In this document: positions 1-7,445 of the stretch, one piece after another
How the letters are laid out: each line of letters opens with the position of its first letter
Numbering within the stretch: position 1 is the first letter of the stretch
Assembly (NCBI GenBank): GCA_900541575.1
Contig: UQKO01000060.1
Location: 1-14,865, forward strand
Direction: 5' to 3'
DNA length: 14,865 nucleotides
Origin: an uncultured Prevotella sp.
Lineage (GTDB): Bacteria > Bacteroidota > Bacteroidia > Bacteroidales > Bacteroidaceae
Translations under genes and position numbers: made by a program
Notes under the pieces: generated by a model
Seen by the model: only the letters and a program-made list of their open reading frames with translations
Database searches by the model: none
What the model was told of the DNA's origin: nothing

Positions 1-64
1 CAACATCAAAATTATCTATCAACACCTCTGGCAATATAGCACGTAATAGTTTTATTGATTCCAT
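1..64 (-). CDS. Start of a transposase-like protein (ISAon1-type N-terminal region), truncated by the window edge
   Basis: The reading frame starts with ATG at 64 on the minus strand and is open for 21 codons to the window edge. It begins MESIKLLRAILPEVL and continues IDNFDV. This short amphipathic start, rich in leucine and isoleucine with an LPE motif, resembles the separately encoded N-terminal region of ISAon1-type transposases in Bacteroidales. In those elements a second frame encodes the DDE catalytic part, which would lie left of this window. An in-frame stop lies not far upstream, so this ATG is the natural start. No Shine-Dalgarno sequence is visible. With 21 residues the family call is only a resemblance. 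Confidence 0.45.
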   Translation of the reverse strand, partial: MESIKLLRAILPEVLIDNFDV

Positions 65-125
65 GATGCAAAGCTACTCAATATGCATGATATGAGCAAG
101 CGCTTTTTACCATCATACCAACCGG

Positions 126-232
126 AAATATCCGCTGACCCTAAATAATCCACGATGAGGCGAGTTTCAAGAATCGTAAGATTTTGCCTGTTGTCGAACA
201 AATATCCGCTGACCCCAAATATCCGCTGACCC
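126..232. repeat. Three direct copies of AAATATCCGCTGACCC
   Basis: Perfect 16-bp copies lie at 126-141, 200-215 and 217-232. The first two are 74 bp apart start to start, the last two 17 bp. On the minus strand the unit reads GGGTCAGCGGATATTT. They sit just upstream of the partial transposase start. The best explanation is terminal or subterminal transposase-binding sites of the insertion sequence. They could instead be operator sites for transposase expression. Confidence 0.7.
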
Positions 233-253
233 AGAATGAGCGCGAGTTAAAAC

Positions 254-291
254 AAAAAAAAGGAACAAGTTTTTTAACTTGTTCCTTTTTT
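254..291 (-). terminator. Strong hairpin terminator downstream of tRNA-fMet
   Basis: A perfect 16-bp inverted repeat (arms 256-271 and 276-291) surrounds a TTTT loop. The stem core is GGAACAAGTT / AACTTGTTCC with an A-tract on one side and a T-tract on the other, so it can end transcription in either direction. It begins 3 bp after the tRNA 3' end and is the obvious intrinsic terminator for the minus-strand tRNA. It may also shield the tRNA from transcription out of the insertion sequence. Confidence 0.85.
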
Positions 292-293
292 AG

Positions 294-366
294 TTGCGGA
301 GGCTCGACTCGAACGAACGACCTCCAGGTTATGAGCCTGGCGAGCTACCAACTGCTCCACTCCGCG
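294..366 (-). tRNA. Initiator tRNA-fMet (anticodon CAU)
   Basis: Read on the minus strand, a full 73-nt cloverleaf folds with anticodon CAT in the loop CTCATAA. Three features mark it as the initiator and not elongator Met or Ile2: a C1 x A72 mismatch at the top of the acceptor stem, an A11-U24 pair in the D stem, and GG/CC pairs next to the anticodon loop. The T loop is TTCGAGT with stem GTTCG/CGAGC. The third pair of the usual GGG/CCC anticodon-stem block is A29-U41 here instead of G-C. The bases after A73 read CTA, so CCA is not encoded and must be added by nucleotidyltransferase. A promoter lies upstream and a terminator directly downstream, so it is a single-gene unit. Confidence 0.93.
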
Positions 367-426
367 TCCTCAAGATGTTTAATCACTTTGTTTGTAGTGA
401 TTGTCTTTATTTCTTGTTTGCGATTG

Positions 427-458
427 CAAAGGTAGAGCTTTTGTATGAAACTGCCAAA
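427..458 (-). promoter_or_regulatory. Bacteroidetes-type promoter of tRNA-fMet
   Basis: On the minus strand a -33 TTTG (458-455) is followed after 20 bp by a -7 TACCTTTG (434-427). This matches the Bacteroidetes primary sigma factor consensus TTTG-N19-21-TAnnTTTG. Transcription should start near 420, about 54 bp before the mature tRNA 5' end, leaving a leader for RNase P to remove. Confidence 0.8.
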
Positions 459-510
459 CTTTCTAGTGACTTTTTTGAAGAAAAATATAAAAATCCTATT
501 AAATTGTTTG

Positions 511-2208
511 TTAGTTGTTTGTTTTGCTATTTTGAATTTGCAATATTATAGCATTGAAACCGTCGATTTCTACGAATGCGTTTTTGTTGGGCTTTATCTC
601 GATGGTTTGTAAATTTCCTGATAGGAGGTCAATCGTTGAGACTATTCCAGGACGAAGTTGCAGATATTCAAAAGCGTGAGCGGGAATTTTTACACCGCAA
701 TGCACGGGTGTGGGTGAGAAATTGGCCACTATGAGCAAAGTTTCGCCACTTGGGGCTTGACGAATGAAGGCGTATTGGCGATCGCAATCGTAACCTGCGT
801 CGTGATTATAGTTGGCATATTGTAAATCGTAGAATGTGCCATCAGAAAGGGCTGCATTGGATTTGCAGAGCGTAATTACTTTTTTATAATATTGGTATAG
901 ACTCCGTTCTTCTTCATTCATTTCCTTTTCGGGTTGTGTTGCGGTGAGGAGTCTAAGTGAACGAACAGACCAATAGTCAAATATCGTGGTGCGTCCGTCA
1001 CTACCGCTAAATCCTTCGGCATCCATGCCTGGCTCGCCTACTTCTTGTCCCGCGTAAACCATGAAGGGATTTGTTCCCATCGTTGCACTTACCACTAAAG
1101 CAGGTAAAGCTTTACGAGCTTCGCCTGCAAAGAAAGCTGAGGCAATACGTTGTTCGTCATGATTCTCAAGGAAATTGAGCATATGTGCGCGAATGTCGTC
1201 AATAGCTTGCCAGCATCCTGTAATGCAAGAAGCTGACCGACCTTCGCAGACGATAGCGCGAAGTGTATCGTAAAGCCCCACCTTGTCGTAAAGGTAATCG
1301 AATCCGCTGGCAATATAGCGGCGATATTCACTGGGATTGTACACTTCGGCAATAAATTGTACCTGGGGGAAACGTTCCTTTACGTGTTGTGTGGCGTATG
1401 CCCAAAATTCGGCGGGCACCATCTCGGCCATGTCACATCGGAAAGCATCCACACCTTTCTTTGCCCAAAAGAGAAGGATGTCTGTCATTTTCTTCCAAGT
1501 GGAAGGGGTAGGCGAGAAGTGAGTAGTGCGTCCATTCATATAGTCTACTCCGTAGTTGAGTTTGACTGTTTCGTACCAATCATTTCGGCTAGGCCATGCG
1601 TTGAAGCAGTCGTTCCCTGTGGCTTTTGCTGGGTATTCTTGATAGGGCATGGGGGCGCGATGAGCAGTGTCGAAATCAGTGTGGAGAGTTTGCCCTAGAA
1701 GATAATAGAAATTATTGTTGGGCGAGAAAGCTTGATCTGTTTGATCGTCTGCTCCAAGATCGTGTACGCCGCGTGGACATTTGTCGCTATGGTATTGACG
1801 AGCCACATGGTTGGGTACGAAATCGATCACCATTTTTAGTCCTGCTTTGTGCGTGCGGCGTAAGAGGGCTTCAAACTCTTTCATGCGATTCTCTACGTTG
1901 GTGGCCAGGTCGGGATCAATGTCGTAATAATCCTTGATGGCATAAGGAGATCCTGCTCTTCCTTTTACAACAGAAGGATGATCTTGGCGTATCCCATGAG
2001 AGCTATAGTCTGTTTGTGTGGCATGTTCTAACAGTCCTGTATACCATACGTGGGTAAATCCGAAATCAGCAATGCGTTTTAGTTGCTGTTGTGTAAAATC
2101 ACTGAGTTTTGCACATCCATTTTCCTCTATTGTTCCGTTGGGAATATTGGCTGTATGCTGATTATTGCCATAGAGGCGTGTAAAGATTTGGTAGATTAAA
2201 GGTTTCAT
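511..2208 (-). CDS. GH13 alpha-amylase family glycosidase, cytoplasmic
   Basis: The 565-residue protein has the (beta/alpha)8 catalytic barrel of glycoside hydrolase family 13. All conserved regions are visible: region I VIDFVPNH (127-134), region II GVDAFRCDMAE with the likely nucleophile Asp259, region III FIAEVY with acid/base Glu288, and region IV FLENHDEQR with transition-state Asp351. A beta-sandwich-like C-terminal part (about 470-560) follows. There is no signal peptide (it starts MKPLIYQIFTRLYG), so it should act in the cytoplasm on imported malto-oligosaccharides or on glycogen, unlike outer-membrane SusG. Exact specificity (alpha-amylase, maltogenic or debranching) cannot be read from the motifs. 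It is transcribed alone, 243 bp downstream of fabD. A weak -7-like TACCTTTA lies at 2298-2291, but no -33 box fits, so its promoter is unassigned. Confidence 0.9.
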   Translation of the reverse strand: MKPLIYQIFTRLYGNNQHTANIPNGTIEENGCAKLSDFTQQQLKRIADFGFTHVWYTGLLEHATQTDYSSHGIRQDHPSVVKGRAGSPYAIKDYYDIDPDLATNVENRMKEFEALLRRTHKAGLKMVIDFVPNHVARQYHSDKCPRGVHDLGADDQTDQAFSPNNNFYYLLGQTLHTDFDTAHRAPMPYQEYPAKATGNDCFNAWPSRNDWYETVKLNYGVDYMNGRTTHFSPTPSTWKKMTDILLFWAKKGVDAFRCDMAEMVPAEFWAYATQHVKERFPQVQFIAEVYNPSEYRRYIASGFDYLYDKVGLYDTLRAIVCEGRSASCITGCWQAIDDIRAHMLNFLENHDEQRIASAFFAGEARKALPALVVSATMGTNPFMVYAGQEVGEPGMDAEGFSGSDGRTTIFDYWSVRSLRLLTATQPEKEMNEEERSLYQYYKKVITLCKSNAALSDGTFYDLQYANYNHDAGYDCDRQYAFIRQAPSGETLLIVANFSPTPVHCGVKIPAHAFEYLQLRPGIVSTIDLLSGNLQTIEIKPNKNAFVEIDGFNAIILQIQNSKTNN

Positions 2209-2336
2209 GTGTACTTGATGGGGTGTGATAGTTGTCGTATTGATAGGATGATAGATTTGTAAGGTAGGGGAAAGACGGTTTGCATGTAAATAAAGGTATA
2301 GGCAAACTCGTTTTCTAGGTAGAATACTACTAATAA

Positions 2337-2417
2337 TTTGACGGGTTAACGGAATGACGAGGATATTGATGTACTATTAATAGTAATTAACCCGTCAACT
2401 CTCGTTAACCCGTCAAA
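2337..2417. repeat. GTTAACCCGTCAA inverted and direct repeats between fabD and the amylase gene
   Basis: TTTGACGGGTTAACG (2337-2351) is a perfect inverted repeat of CGTTAACCCGTCAAA (2403-2417). A further direct copy, TTAACCCGTCAA, lies at 2387-2398, next to a perfect 14-bp palindrome TACTATTAATAGTA (2372-2385). The 15-bp arms could form a long-range stem after the fabD stop, with the small palindrome in the loop. There is no T-tract directly after it on the minus strand, so it is not a textbook terminator. A family of intergenic repeats in this genome, or a regulator-binding region for the amylase gene, are both possible. Confidence 0.6.
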
Positions 2418-2451
2418 ATATTAACCAATTAACTTGGCTGCTTAAATAGAT

Positions 2452-3354
2452 TTAGTCGTTAATGCCGTGAGCTTTTACAGCGTCGTTGCCCTTGCAAATC
2501 TTGGCAATCATGCCTTGTAATGTCTTACCAGGTCCACATTCTGTAAAGTCTGTTGCTCCATCAGCAACCATATTGCTCACTTCTTTTGTCCATAACACGG
2601 AAGCTGTGAGTTGGGCGATGAGGTTCGCCTTTATCTCCTCGGGATTGGCATGAGGCTTGCCGTCTACGTTTTGGTATACAGGGCAAATTGGCTTATGGAA
2701 TTCTGTGGTAGCAATAGCTGCTTCGAGTTCTTCTTTAGCAGGTTGCATTAAGGGTGAGTGAAAAGCGCCGCCTACAGGGAGTACTAATGCGCGCTTTGCG
2801 CCTGCCTCCTTCAAACGTTGACATGCAATATCAATGGCTTCAGCTTCGCCCGAGATGACGAGTTGTCCGGGGCAATTATAGTTAGCGGGAACGACCACTT
2901 TACCTGTCTCTTTGCTTACTTCTTGACAAACAGCTTCTACTTTATCGTCTGTCAAGGCAATGATGGCTGCCATTGTTCCAGGCTGTGCTTCACAGGCCTC
3001 TTGCATAGCTTTAGCACGTGCAGCAACGAGTTTGAGACCATCTTCAAAACTCAAGCAGCGAGCAGCTGTGAGAGCCGAGATTTCACCCAATGAGTGGCCA
3101 GCAACCATGGCGGGTTGAAAATCACTACCCAAGCAGAGAGCGCTTACCACGCTGTGTAGGAACATCGCGGGCTGAGTCACTTTAGTCTGTTTCAGCTCTT
3201 CGTCTGTACCATCAAACATGATGTCGGTAATTCGGAAGCCAAGGATTTCATTAGCTTTCTCAAAAAACTGCTTGGCAATGGGGTGCTTCTCGTATAGGTC
3301 CTTGCCCATACCTACAAACTGTGCTCCCTGGCCGGGAAAAACAAATGCGTTCAT
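2452..3354 (-). CDS. fabD: Malonyl-CoA:acyl carrier protein transacylase (FabD)
   Basis: FabD moves the malonyl group from malonyl-CoA to acyl carrier protein, giving the extender unit for type II fatty acid synthesis in the cytoplasm. The 300-residue length is normal for the family. The start VFPGQGAQFVGMG (5-17) is the signature oxyanion-side motif. The nucleophile is Ser88 in GHSLGE (86-91), the malonate-carboxylate arginine is Arg113 in AARAKAMQ, and the catalytic histidine is His199 in GGAFHSPLM. QPGTMAAI (124-131) is also typical. The gene stands alone instead of in a fab cluster, with a -7 box about 50 bp upstream, so it should be constitutively expressed by the housekeeping sigma factor. 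No oddities seen. Confidence 0.97.
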   Translation of the reverse strand: MNAFVFPGQGAQFVGMGKDLYEKHPIAKQFFEKANEILGFRITDIMFDGTDEELKQTKVTQPAMFLHSVVSALCLGSDFQPAMVAGHSLGEISALTAARCLSFEDGLKLVAARAKAMQEACEAQPGTMAAIIALTDDKVEAVCQEVSKETGKVVVPANYNCPGQLVISGEAEAIDIACQRLKEAGAKRALVLPVGGAFHSPLMQPAKEELEAAIATTEFHKPICPVYQNVDGKPHANPEEIKANLIAQLTASVLWTKEVSNMVADGATDFTECGPGKTLQGMIAKICKGNDAVKAHGIND

Positions 3355-3406
3355 TCTATTATGGATAATGTATGATAAGTTTTCGTATATAACTAAATAT
3401 TTAGTG

Positions 3407-3414
3407 CAAAGTTA
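3407..3414 (-). promoter_or_regulatory. Probable fabD promoter (-7 box TAACTTTG)
   Basis: TAACTTTG reads on the minus strand at 3414-3407, matching TAnnTTTG, 52 bp upstream of the fabD start. A clear TTTG at -33 spacing is missing (the plus-strand sequence there is TTGG), so it is a one-box assignment. It lies between cstA and fabD, arguing that fabD is transcribed separately. Confidence 0.6.
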
Positions 3415-3475
3415 CGAAAAAAAATGTGCAATAGTTGGTTCATTGCTTTTTTTCCTAATATATTGTCTTGTTTTT

Positions 3476-4948
3476 TTAGATTTCCTGTTTTGTCTTTTGT
3501 GTTTTATTTCTCCAAGTGGCGAACCATACTAGTGCAATAATTGCTACTGCACCTCCTATTATGTAACCTACAAAGGAGGGTAGACCGAGAGCTGTGGGGG
3601 ATACGGCGATAAACGATGTACATACGGCCGTCATGAACAAAGCTGGAATCAGCGTGATAATATAGGGCTTGTGGCTTTGTGATAGATAGGTGGTTATAGT
3701 CCATAAAGTGAAGATGGACAGTGTTTGGTTGGCCCATCCGAAGTATTGCCATATTGTGTTGAAACCATCGGGATTATCAATCTGCCAGAGTAGGGCAAGA
3801 AAAGCCACAACAAAGAGAGGTATGCAGATGTAGAGGCGATGTAGGATGGGGCGTTGGTCGAGCTTGATGGCTTGGGCAATGATGAGTCTGGCCGAGCGAA
3901 GCGCTGTGTCACCGCTTGTGATAGGAGCTGCCACAACACCGAGCATAGCTAAAATACCGCCAAACGTTCCTAACCAATCATTGCACACGAGCTTTACGAC
4001 CATTGGAGCCGAGGTGATGTAGCCCGTGGAGGTCGCATCGGCTATTTGTTCGTAACCAGGCGAGGGAGCATCATAGAAGAACCACATAGATACTGTAGCC
4101 CATACTAGTGCAACTACACCTTCCGTAATCATGGCGCCATAGAAGATTGGGCGTCCCTTACGCTCAGAGGCCATGCAGCGTGCCATGAGTGGGCTTTGTG
4201 TTGCGTGGAAACCGCTGATAGCGCCACAGGCTATTGTGATGAATAGGGCTGGAAAGATGTCGCTTGTAAACGATCCTGGGTGTGTTGCTTTTCCCATATT
4301 TTCTAACCCGTTCCATAATTCAGGTAGCGCTGGCATTTTGACGAAAAGCATCACTGTCAGCGCTACTGCCATAAAGAGCAACGAGAAAGAGAATAGAGGA
4401 TATATTTTACCGATGATTTTGTCGATGGGAAGCAATGTGGCAATCACATAATAAATGAAGATTATGGCCATCCACATAATTTTAGAACCACCCATATTGC
4501 CCAATATTTCGGCAGGACTATATACAAACACGATGCCTACCATGACTAAGAGTAAGATGGTGAATACGAGGAGAATCTTTGCTGTTGTTGCACCTAAGTA
4601 TTTTCGTACTAGCGAGGGCAAGTCGCGGCCTTCGTTGCGAATAGATAGCATGCCAGAGAGATAGTCGTGAACGGCTCCGGCAAACACACATCCGAAAATA
4701 ATCCATAGATAGGCTACGGGACCAAACTTTGCTCCCATAATAGCACCAAAGATGGGGCCAGTGCCAGCAATATTGAGAAATTGAATCATGAAAATCTTCC
4801 AATAGGGCATCTTTACGTAGTCCAGGCCATCGGCATGTGTAATGGCTGGCGTAGGGCGATCATCGGGGCCAAAGATTTTTTCTACGAAGCGTCCATAAAT
4901 AAAGTAGCCCAAGATGAGGGCAACAAGACAAATAGAGAATGTAATCAT
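3476..4948 (-). CDS. cstA: CstA-family carbon starvation transporter, short form
   Basis: The 490-residue, very hydrophobic protein belongs to the CstA family of inner-membrane transporters, whose characterised members import peptides or pyruvate. Recognisable family segments are the N-terminal helix and GPDDRPTPA (27-35), FLNIAGTGPIFGAIMG (57-72), VHDYLSGMLSIRNEGRDLP (93-111), ISGFHATQSPLMARCM (244-259) and APITSGDTALRSARLI (341-356). E. coli CstA and BtsT are about 700 residues; this is the short form without the extended C-terminal part, which I know as a normal variant in Bacteroidetes, so it need not be truncated. More than ten membrane helices are evident. The substrate cannot be set by sequence. 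It is divergent from uvrB across 238 bp, with a likely -7 box TACATTTG at 5097-5090 that implies a leader of about 135 nt. Confidence 0.88.
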   Translation of the reverse strand: MITFSICLVALILGYFIYGRFVEKIFGPDDRPTPAITHADGLDYVKMPYWKIFMIQFLNIAGTGPIFGAIMGAKFGPVAYLWIIFGCVFAGAVHDYLSGMLSIRNEGRDLPSLVRKYLGATTAKILLVFTILLLVMVGIVFVYSPAEILGNMGGSKIMWMAIIFIYYVIATLLPIDKIIGKIYPLFSFSLLFMAVALTVMLFVKMPALPELWNGLENMGKATHPGSFTSDIFPALFITIACGAISGFHATQSPLMARCMASERKGRPIFYGAMITEGVVALVWATVSMWFFYDAPSPGYEQIADATSTGYITSAPMVVKLVCNDWLGTFGGILAMLGVVAAPITSGDTALRSARLIIAQAIKLDQRPILHRLYICIPLFVVAFLALLWQIDNPDGFNTIWQYFGWANQTLSIFTLWTITTYLSQSHKPYIITLIPALFMTAVCTSFIAVSPTALGLPSFVGYIIGGAVAIIALVWFATWRNKTQKTKQEI

Positions 4949-5089
4949 TTCTTTATGTGATGATTAGGTGACAGAGCTTAATGCTGTTTATCTGCTAATG
5001 GATTGATGGGGAAATAGGTGGTGCGATATAAAAAAAGTATTGTTACTTACCAATCAGTCCATTCGCTTGCTAACTCGTCAATTTGCTTG

Positions 5090-5097
5090 CAAATGTA
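5090..5097 (-). promoter_or_regulatory. Probable cstA promoter (-7 box TACATTTG)
   Basis: TACATTTG reads on the minus strand at 5097-5090 and fits TAnnTTTG. No TTTG occurs 19-21 bp upstream, so only one box supports it. A start near 5083 would give an untranslated leader of about 135 nt before the cstA ATG at 4948, long enough to carry control, although no strong hairpin or riboswitch class was recognised there. Confidence 0.5.
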
Positions 5098-5171
5098 TAA
5101 TAAAAATCTGTAAATGTATTGCTTTTTGCAAAAAGAAGCGGTTTGTATGTACATTCCTGCTGAATAATGGC

Positions 5172-5179
5172 TAACTTTG
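5172..5179 (+). promoter_or_regulatory. uvrB -7 box TAACTTTG, implying a near-leaderless mRNA
   Basis: TAACTTTG at 5172-5179 is a full match to the Bacteroidetes -7 box and ends only 7 bp before the uvrB ATG at 5187. A TTTG lies at 5142-5145, but its 26-bp spacing is longer than the usual 19-21. If used, transcription would begin at or within a few bases of the start codon. Confidence 0.55.
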
Positions 5180-5186
5180 CGTTCTT

Positions 5187-7280
5187 ATGAAAGAATTTGA
5201 TTTGCAATCGAAATATAGTCCCACGGGCGATCAGCCTGAAGCCATTCGTCAGCTCACGGCGGGGGTGCTTGAGGGTACACCCGCTCAAGTATTGCTTGGG
5301 GTAACAGGTTCGGGTAAGACGTTTACTGTGGCCAATGTGATTAAGAATGTCAACAAGCCCACGCTCGTATTAAGTCACAATAAAACGCTAGCGGCGCAGC
5401 TCTACTCAGAGTTTAAAGGATTCTTCCCGAACAATGCAGTGGAGTATTATGTGTCGTACTACGATTATTACCAACCTGAAGCCTACATAGCGTCTACAGA
5501 TACATATATAGAAAAAGATCTTGCTATCAATGAAGATATTGACAAACTCCGTCTTGCAGCTACTTCGGCATTGCTTTCTGGACGTAAAGATGTGATAGTG
5601 GTTTCTTCTGTATCGTGTATCTATGGTATGGGTAATCCTGCTGCGTTTTATGAAAATGTGGTGGAGCTCAAAGTGGGACGTACGCTTTCCATGAATGCAC
5701 TTCTTAATTCTCTTGTAAGTAGCCTATACACACGTAATGATGTGGCGCCAAAGGCGGGAAATTTCCGTGTGAAAGGCGATACGATAGATGTATATTTAGC
5801 TTATTCTGACGAAATTATTCGTATCTGTTTCTGGGGAGATGAAATTGACTCCATTGAAGAGGTAGATTCTATCAGTGGTGTTCGACTCAATACATATGAT
5901 GAGTATAAAATCTATCCCGCCAACCTCTTCCTTACTTCAAAAGACACGCAAGAGCAGGCTATACGCTTGATACAAAATGATCTTGTGGCGCAAGTGCAAT
6001 TATTCGAGGAAATGGGCAAGACGCTTGAAGCAAAGCGATTGAAGGAGCGTGTGGAGTATGACATTGAGATGATACGCGAACTAGGACACTGTGCAGGTAT
6101 AGAAAACTATTCGCGCTATTTCGATGGTCGAGCTCCTGGTACGCGCCCGTTCTGCTTGTTAGATTTCTTTCCCAAGGATTTTCTTATCGTTATTGATGAG
6201 AGCCATGTTACCATTCCGCAAATACGTGCTATGTATGGGGGCGATCGCTCTCGCAAGGAAGCGCTAGTCAACTATGGTTTTCGCTTGCCTGCCGCCATGG
6301 ATAATCGTCCACTTAAGTTTGATGAGTTTCATGAGATGGCACGTCAAGTAATCTATATCAGTGCCACCCCTGCTGACTATGAACTACAGGAAAGCGAGGG
6401 AGTGGTTGTAGATCAAGTGATTCGTCCCACAGGGCTTCTCGATCCGATTATTGAGGTGCGTGACACTGACTATCCCGTTGATGACCTCATGGAAGAAATC
6501 CGTCGATCTTGTGAAAAGGATGAGCGAGTACTTGTCACCACTCTGACGAAACGTATGGCTGAGGAACTCACGGAATACTTACTCAAGAATGGAGTCAATA
6601 CTGCTTATATCCATAGCGATATAGACACGCTAGAACGTGTACAAATCATGGAAGATTTACGCCGTGGCATTTACGATGTGCTTGTGGGAGTAAACCTCTT
6701 ACGTGAGGGACTTGACCTTCCCGAGGTGGCACTTGTGGCTATCCTTGATGCCGATAAGGAAGGTTTCCTTCGGTCAGCTCGTTCTCTCACGCAGACAGCG
6801 GGACGTGCTGCACGCAATGTCAATGGTCGCGTAATAATGTATGCCAAGGAAATCACGCAGTCAATGCAGCAAACCATCGATGAAACAAATCGAAGTCGTT
6901 CGAAACAAATAGCATACAACAAGGCTCACCATCTCACGCCACGCCCTATTATTAAGCCCATAGAGACCAATGACCTTGTGGCTTTGCAACGTGAGCGCCA
7001 AGCGACAAAGGAAAAAGGAACGGAGAAAATGCCCTCTACAAAAGACTATGCCTCGCTTCATGCTCAGCCCGCTTCTGTTTCTTACGCGGCAGAATCTGCC
7101 AATGCTTATGGCAAACGTTCTGTTGCTCCCTCGTCACGAACGGCAAGCGAACTTGACGAATCTATCAGTCAGAAAAAAGAGCGCCTTCAAAAAGCTATGA
7201 AGAAAGCTGCGGCTGCTTTCGATTTTATTACAGCTGCTCAAATTCGTGACGAGCTCTTGGCTCTAGATAAGGAGGAATAA
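5187..7280 (+). CDS. uvrB: UvrABC excinuclease subunit B
   Basis: UvrB is the damage-verifying helicase-like ATPase of nucleotide excision repair, loaded by UvrA and then bound by UvrC for incision. The 697 residues show Walker A GVTGSGKT (38-45), the beta-hairpin region YYVSYYDYYQPEAY (87-100) that inserts between strands, the DEAD-like DESH (337-340), motif V VGVNLLREGLDLPE (500-513) and motif VI QTAGRAARN (536-544). A C-terminal UVR domain (about 661-695), which contacts UvrC, ends in DELLALDKEE. The start is fixed by the family N-terminus (SPTGDQPEAI at 11-20). The linker between helicase and UVR domain (about 600-660) is low-complexity and makes the protein slightly longer than the usual 660-680. 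It is the only large plus-strand gene and is transcribed alone. Confidence 0.98.
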   Translation: MKEFDLQSKYSPTGDQPEAIRQLTAGVLEGTPAQVLLGVTGSGKTFTVANVIKNVNKPTLVLSHNKTLAAQLYSEFKGFFPNNAVEYYVSYYDYYQPEAYIASTDTYIEKDLAINEDIDKLRLAATSALLSGRKDVIVVSSVSCIYGMGNPAAFYENVVELKVGRTLSMNALLNSLVSSLYTRNDVAPKAGNFRVKGDTIDVYLAYSDEIIRICFWGDEIDSIEEVDSISGVRLNTYDEYKIYPANLFLTSKDTQEQAIRLIQNDLVAQVQLFEEMGKTLEAKRLKERVEYDIEMIRELGHCAGIENYSRYFDGRAPGTRPFCLLDFFPKDFLIVIDESHVTIPQIRAMYGGDRSRKEALVNYGFRLPAAMDNRPLKFDEFHEMARQVIYISATPADYELQESEGVVVDQVIRPTGLLDPIIEVRDTDYPVDDLMEEIRRSCEKDERVLVTTLTKRMAEELTEYLLKNGVNTAYIHSDIDTLERVQIMEDLRRGIYDVLVGVNLLREGLDLPEVALVAILDADKEGFLRSARSLTQTAGRAARNVNGRVIMYAKEITQSMQQTIDETNRSRSKQIAYNKAHHLTPRPIIKPIETNDLVALQRERQATKEKGTEKMPSTKDYASLHAQPASVSYAAESANAYGKRSVAPSSRTASELDESISQKKERLQKAMKKAAAAFDFITAAQIRDELLALDKEE

Positions 7281-7368
7281 GATGGCCAATGTATAGGCAT
7301 AAGGTATAGGTCTAATTGGGTACAAAGGCTGATATTTTTTGCGTTCCTTCTTTCGTACAATTAAAACG

Positions 7369-7417
7369 ATTAAGCGGTTATCATTCGATTTAATAAGTCG
7401 AATGGTAACCGCTTAAT
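7369..7417. terminator. Hairpin between convergent uvrB and OPT transporter genes
   Basis: Arms 7369-7388 and 7398-7417 form a 20-bp stem with one wobble position and a 9-nt loop (TTTAATAAG). It lies 88 bp after the uvrB stop and about 28 bp after the transporter stop on the other strand. Short T-rich stretches follow on each strand (TTTA on plus, CGTTTTAA on minus) but neither is a strong U-tract. A shared bidirectional terminator is the best reading. Confidence 0.7.
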
Positions 7418-7445
7418 TGCTTTACTTCCTGAATGATTTAGATTA

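Larger units (their letters stand above)
1..232 (-). mobile_element. Partial insertion sequence, 5' end only, continuing beyond the left edge
   Basis: Seen: a minus-strand reading frame opens at 64 and runs off the left edge. Upstream of it, between 126 and 232, lie three direct copies of AAATATCCGCTGACCC (126-141, 200-215, 217-232), the last two only 1 bp apart. Such repeated short motifs at an element end are typical transposase-binding sites. Inferred: this is the left end of an insertion sequence whose outer boundary is at or near 232, just before the tRNA terminator. The opposite end and target-site duplication are outside the window, so the boundary is provisional. The peptide start resembles the N-terminal region proteins of ISAon1-type elements common in Bacteroidales, recalled from memory and not searched. 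Confidence 0.5.

Noticed and set aside
184..551. Two plus-strand open frames (184-435 and 294-551)
   Set aside because: Both run through the tRNA, its terminator and its promoter on the opposite strand; composition is not protein-like.
1337..1937. Plus-strand frames opposite the amylase gene
   Set aside because: They are antisense shadows of a gene with every GH13 motif; none has a recognisable product.
3476..4948. cstA as a truncated pseudogene because it is about 200 residues short of E. coli CstA
   Set aside because: The frame is intact, all core family segments are present and short CstA proteins are a known normal form.
4949..5186. Riboswitch in the long cstA leader
   Set aside because: No conserved riboswitch core or strong stem could be recognised; only the leader length suggested it.
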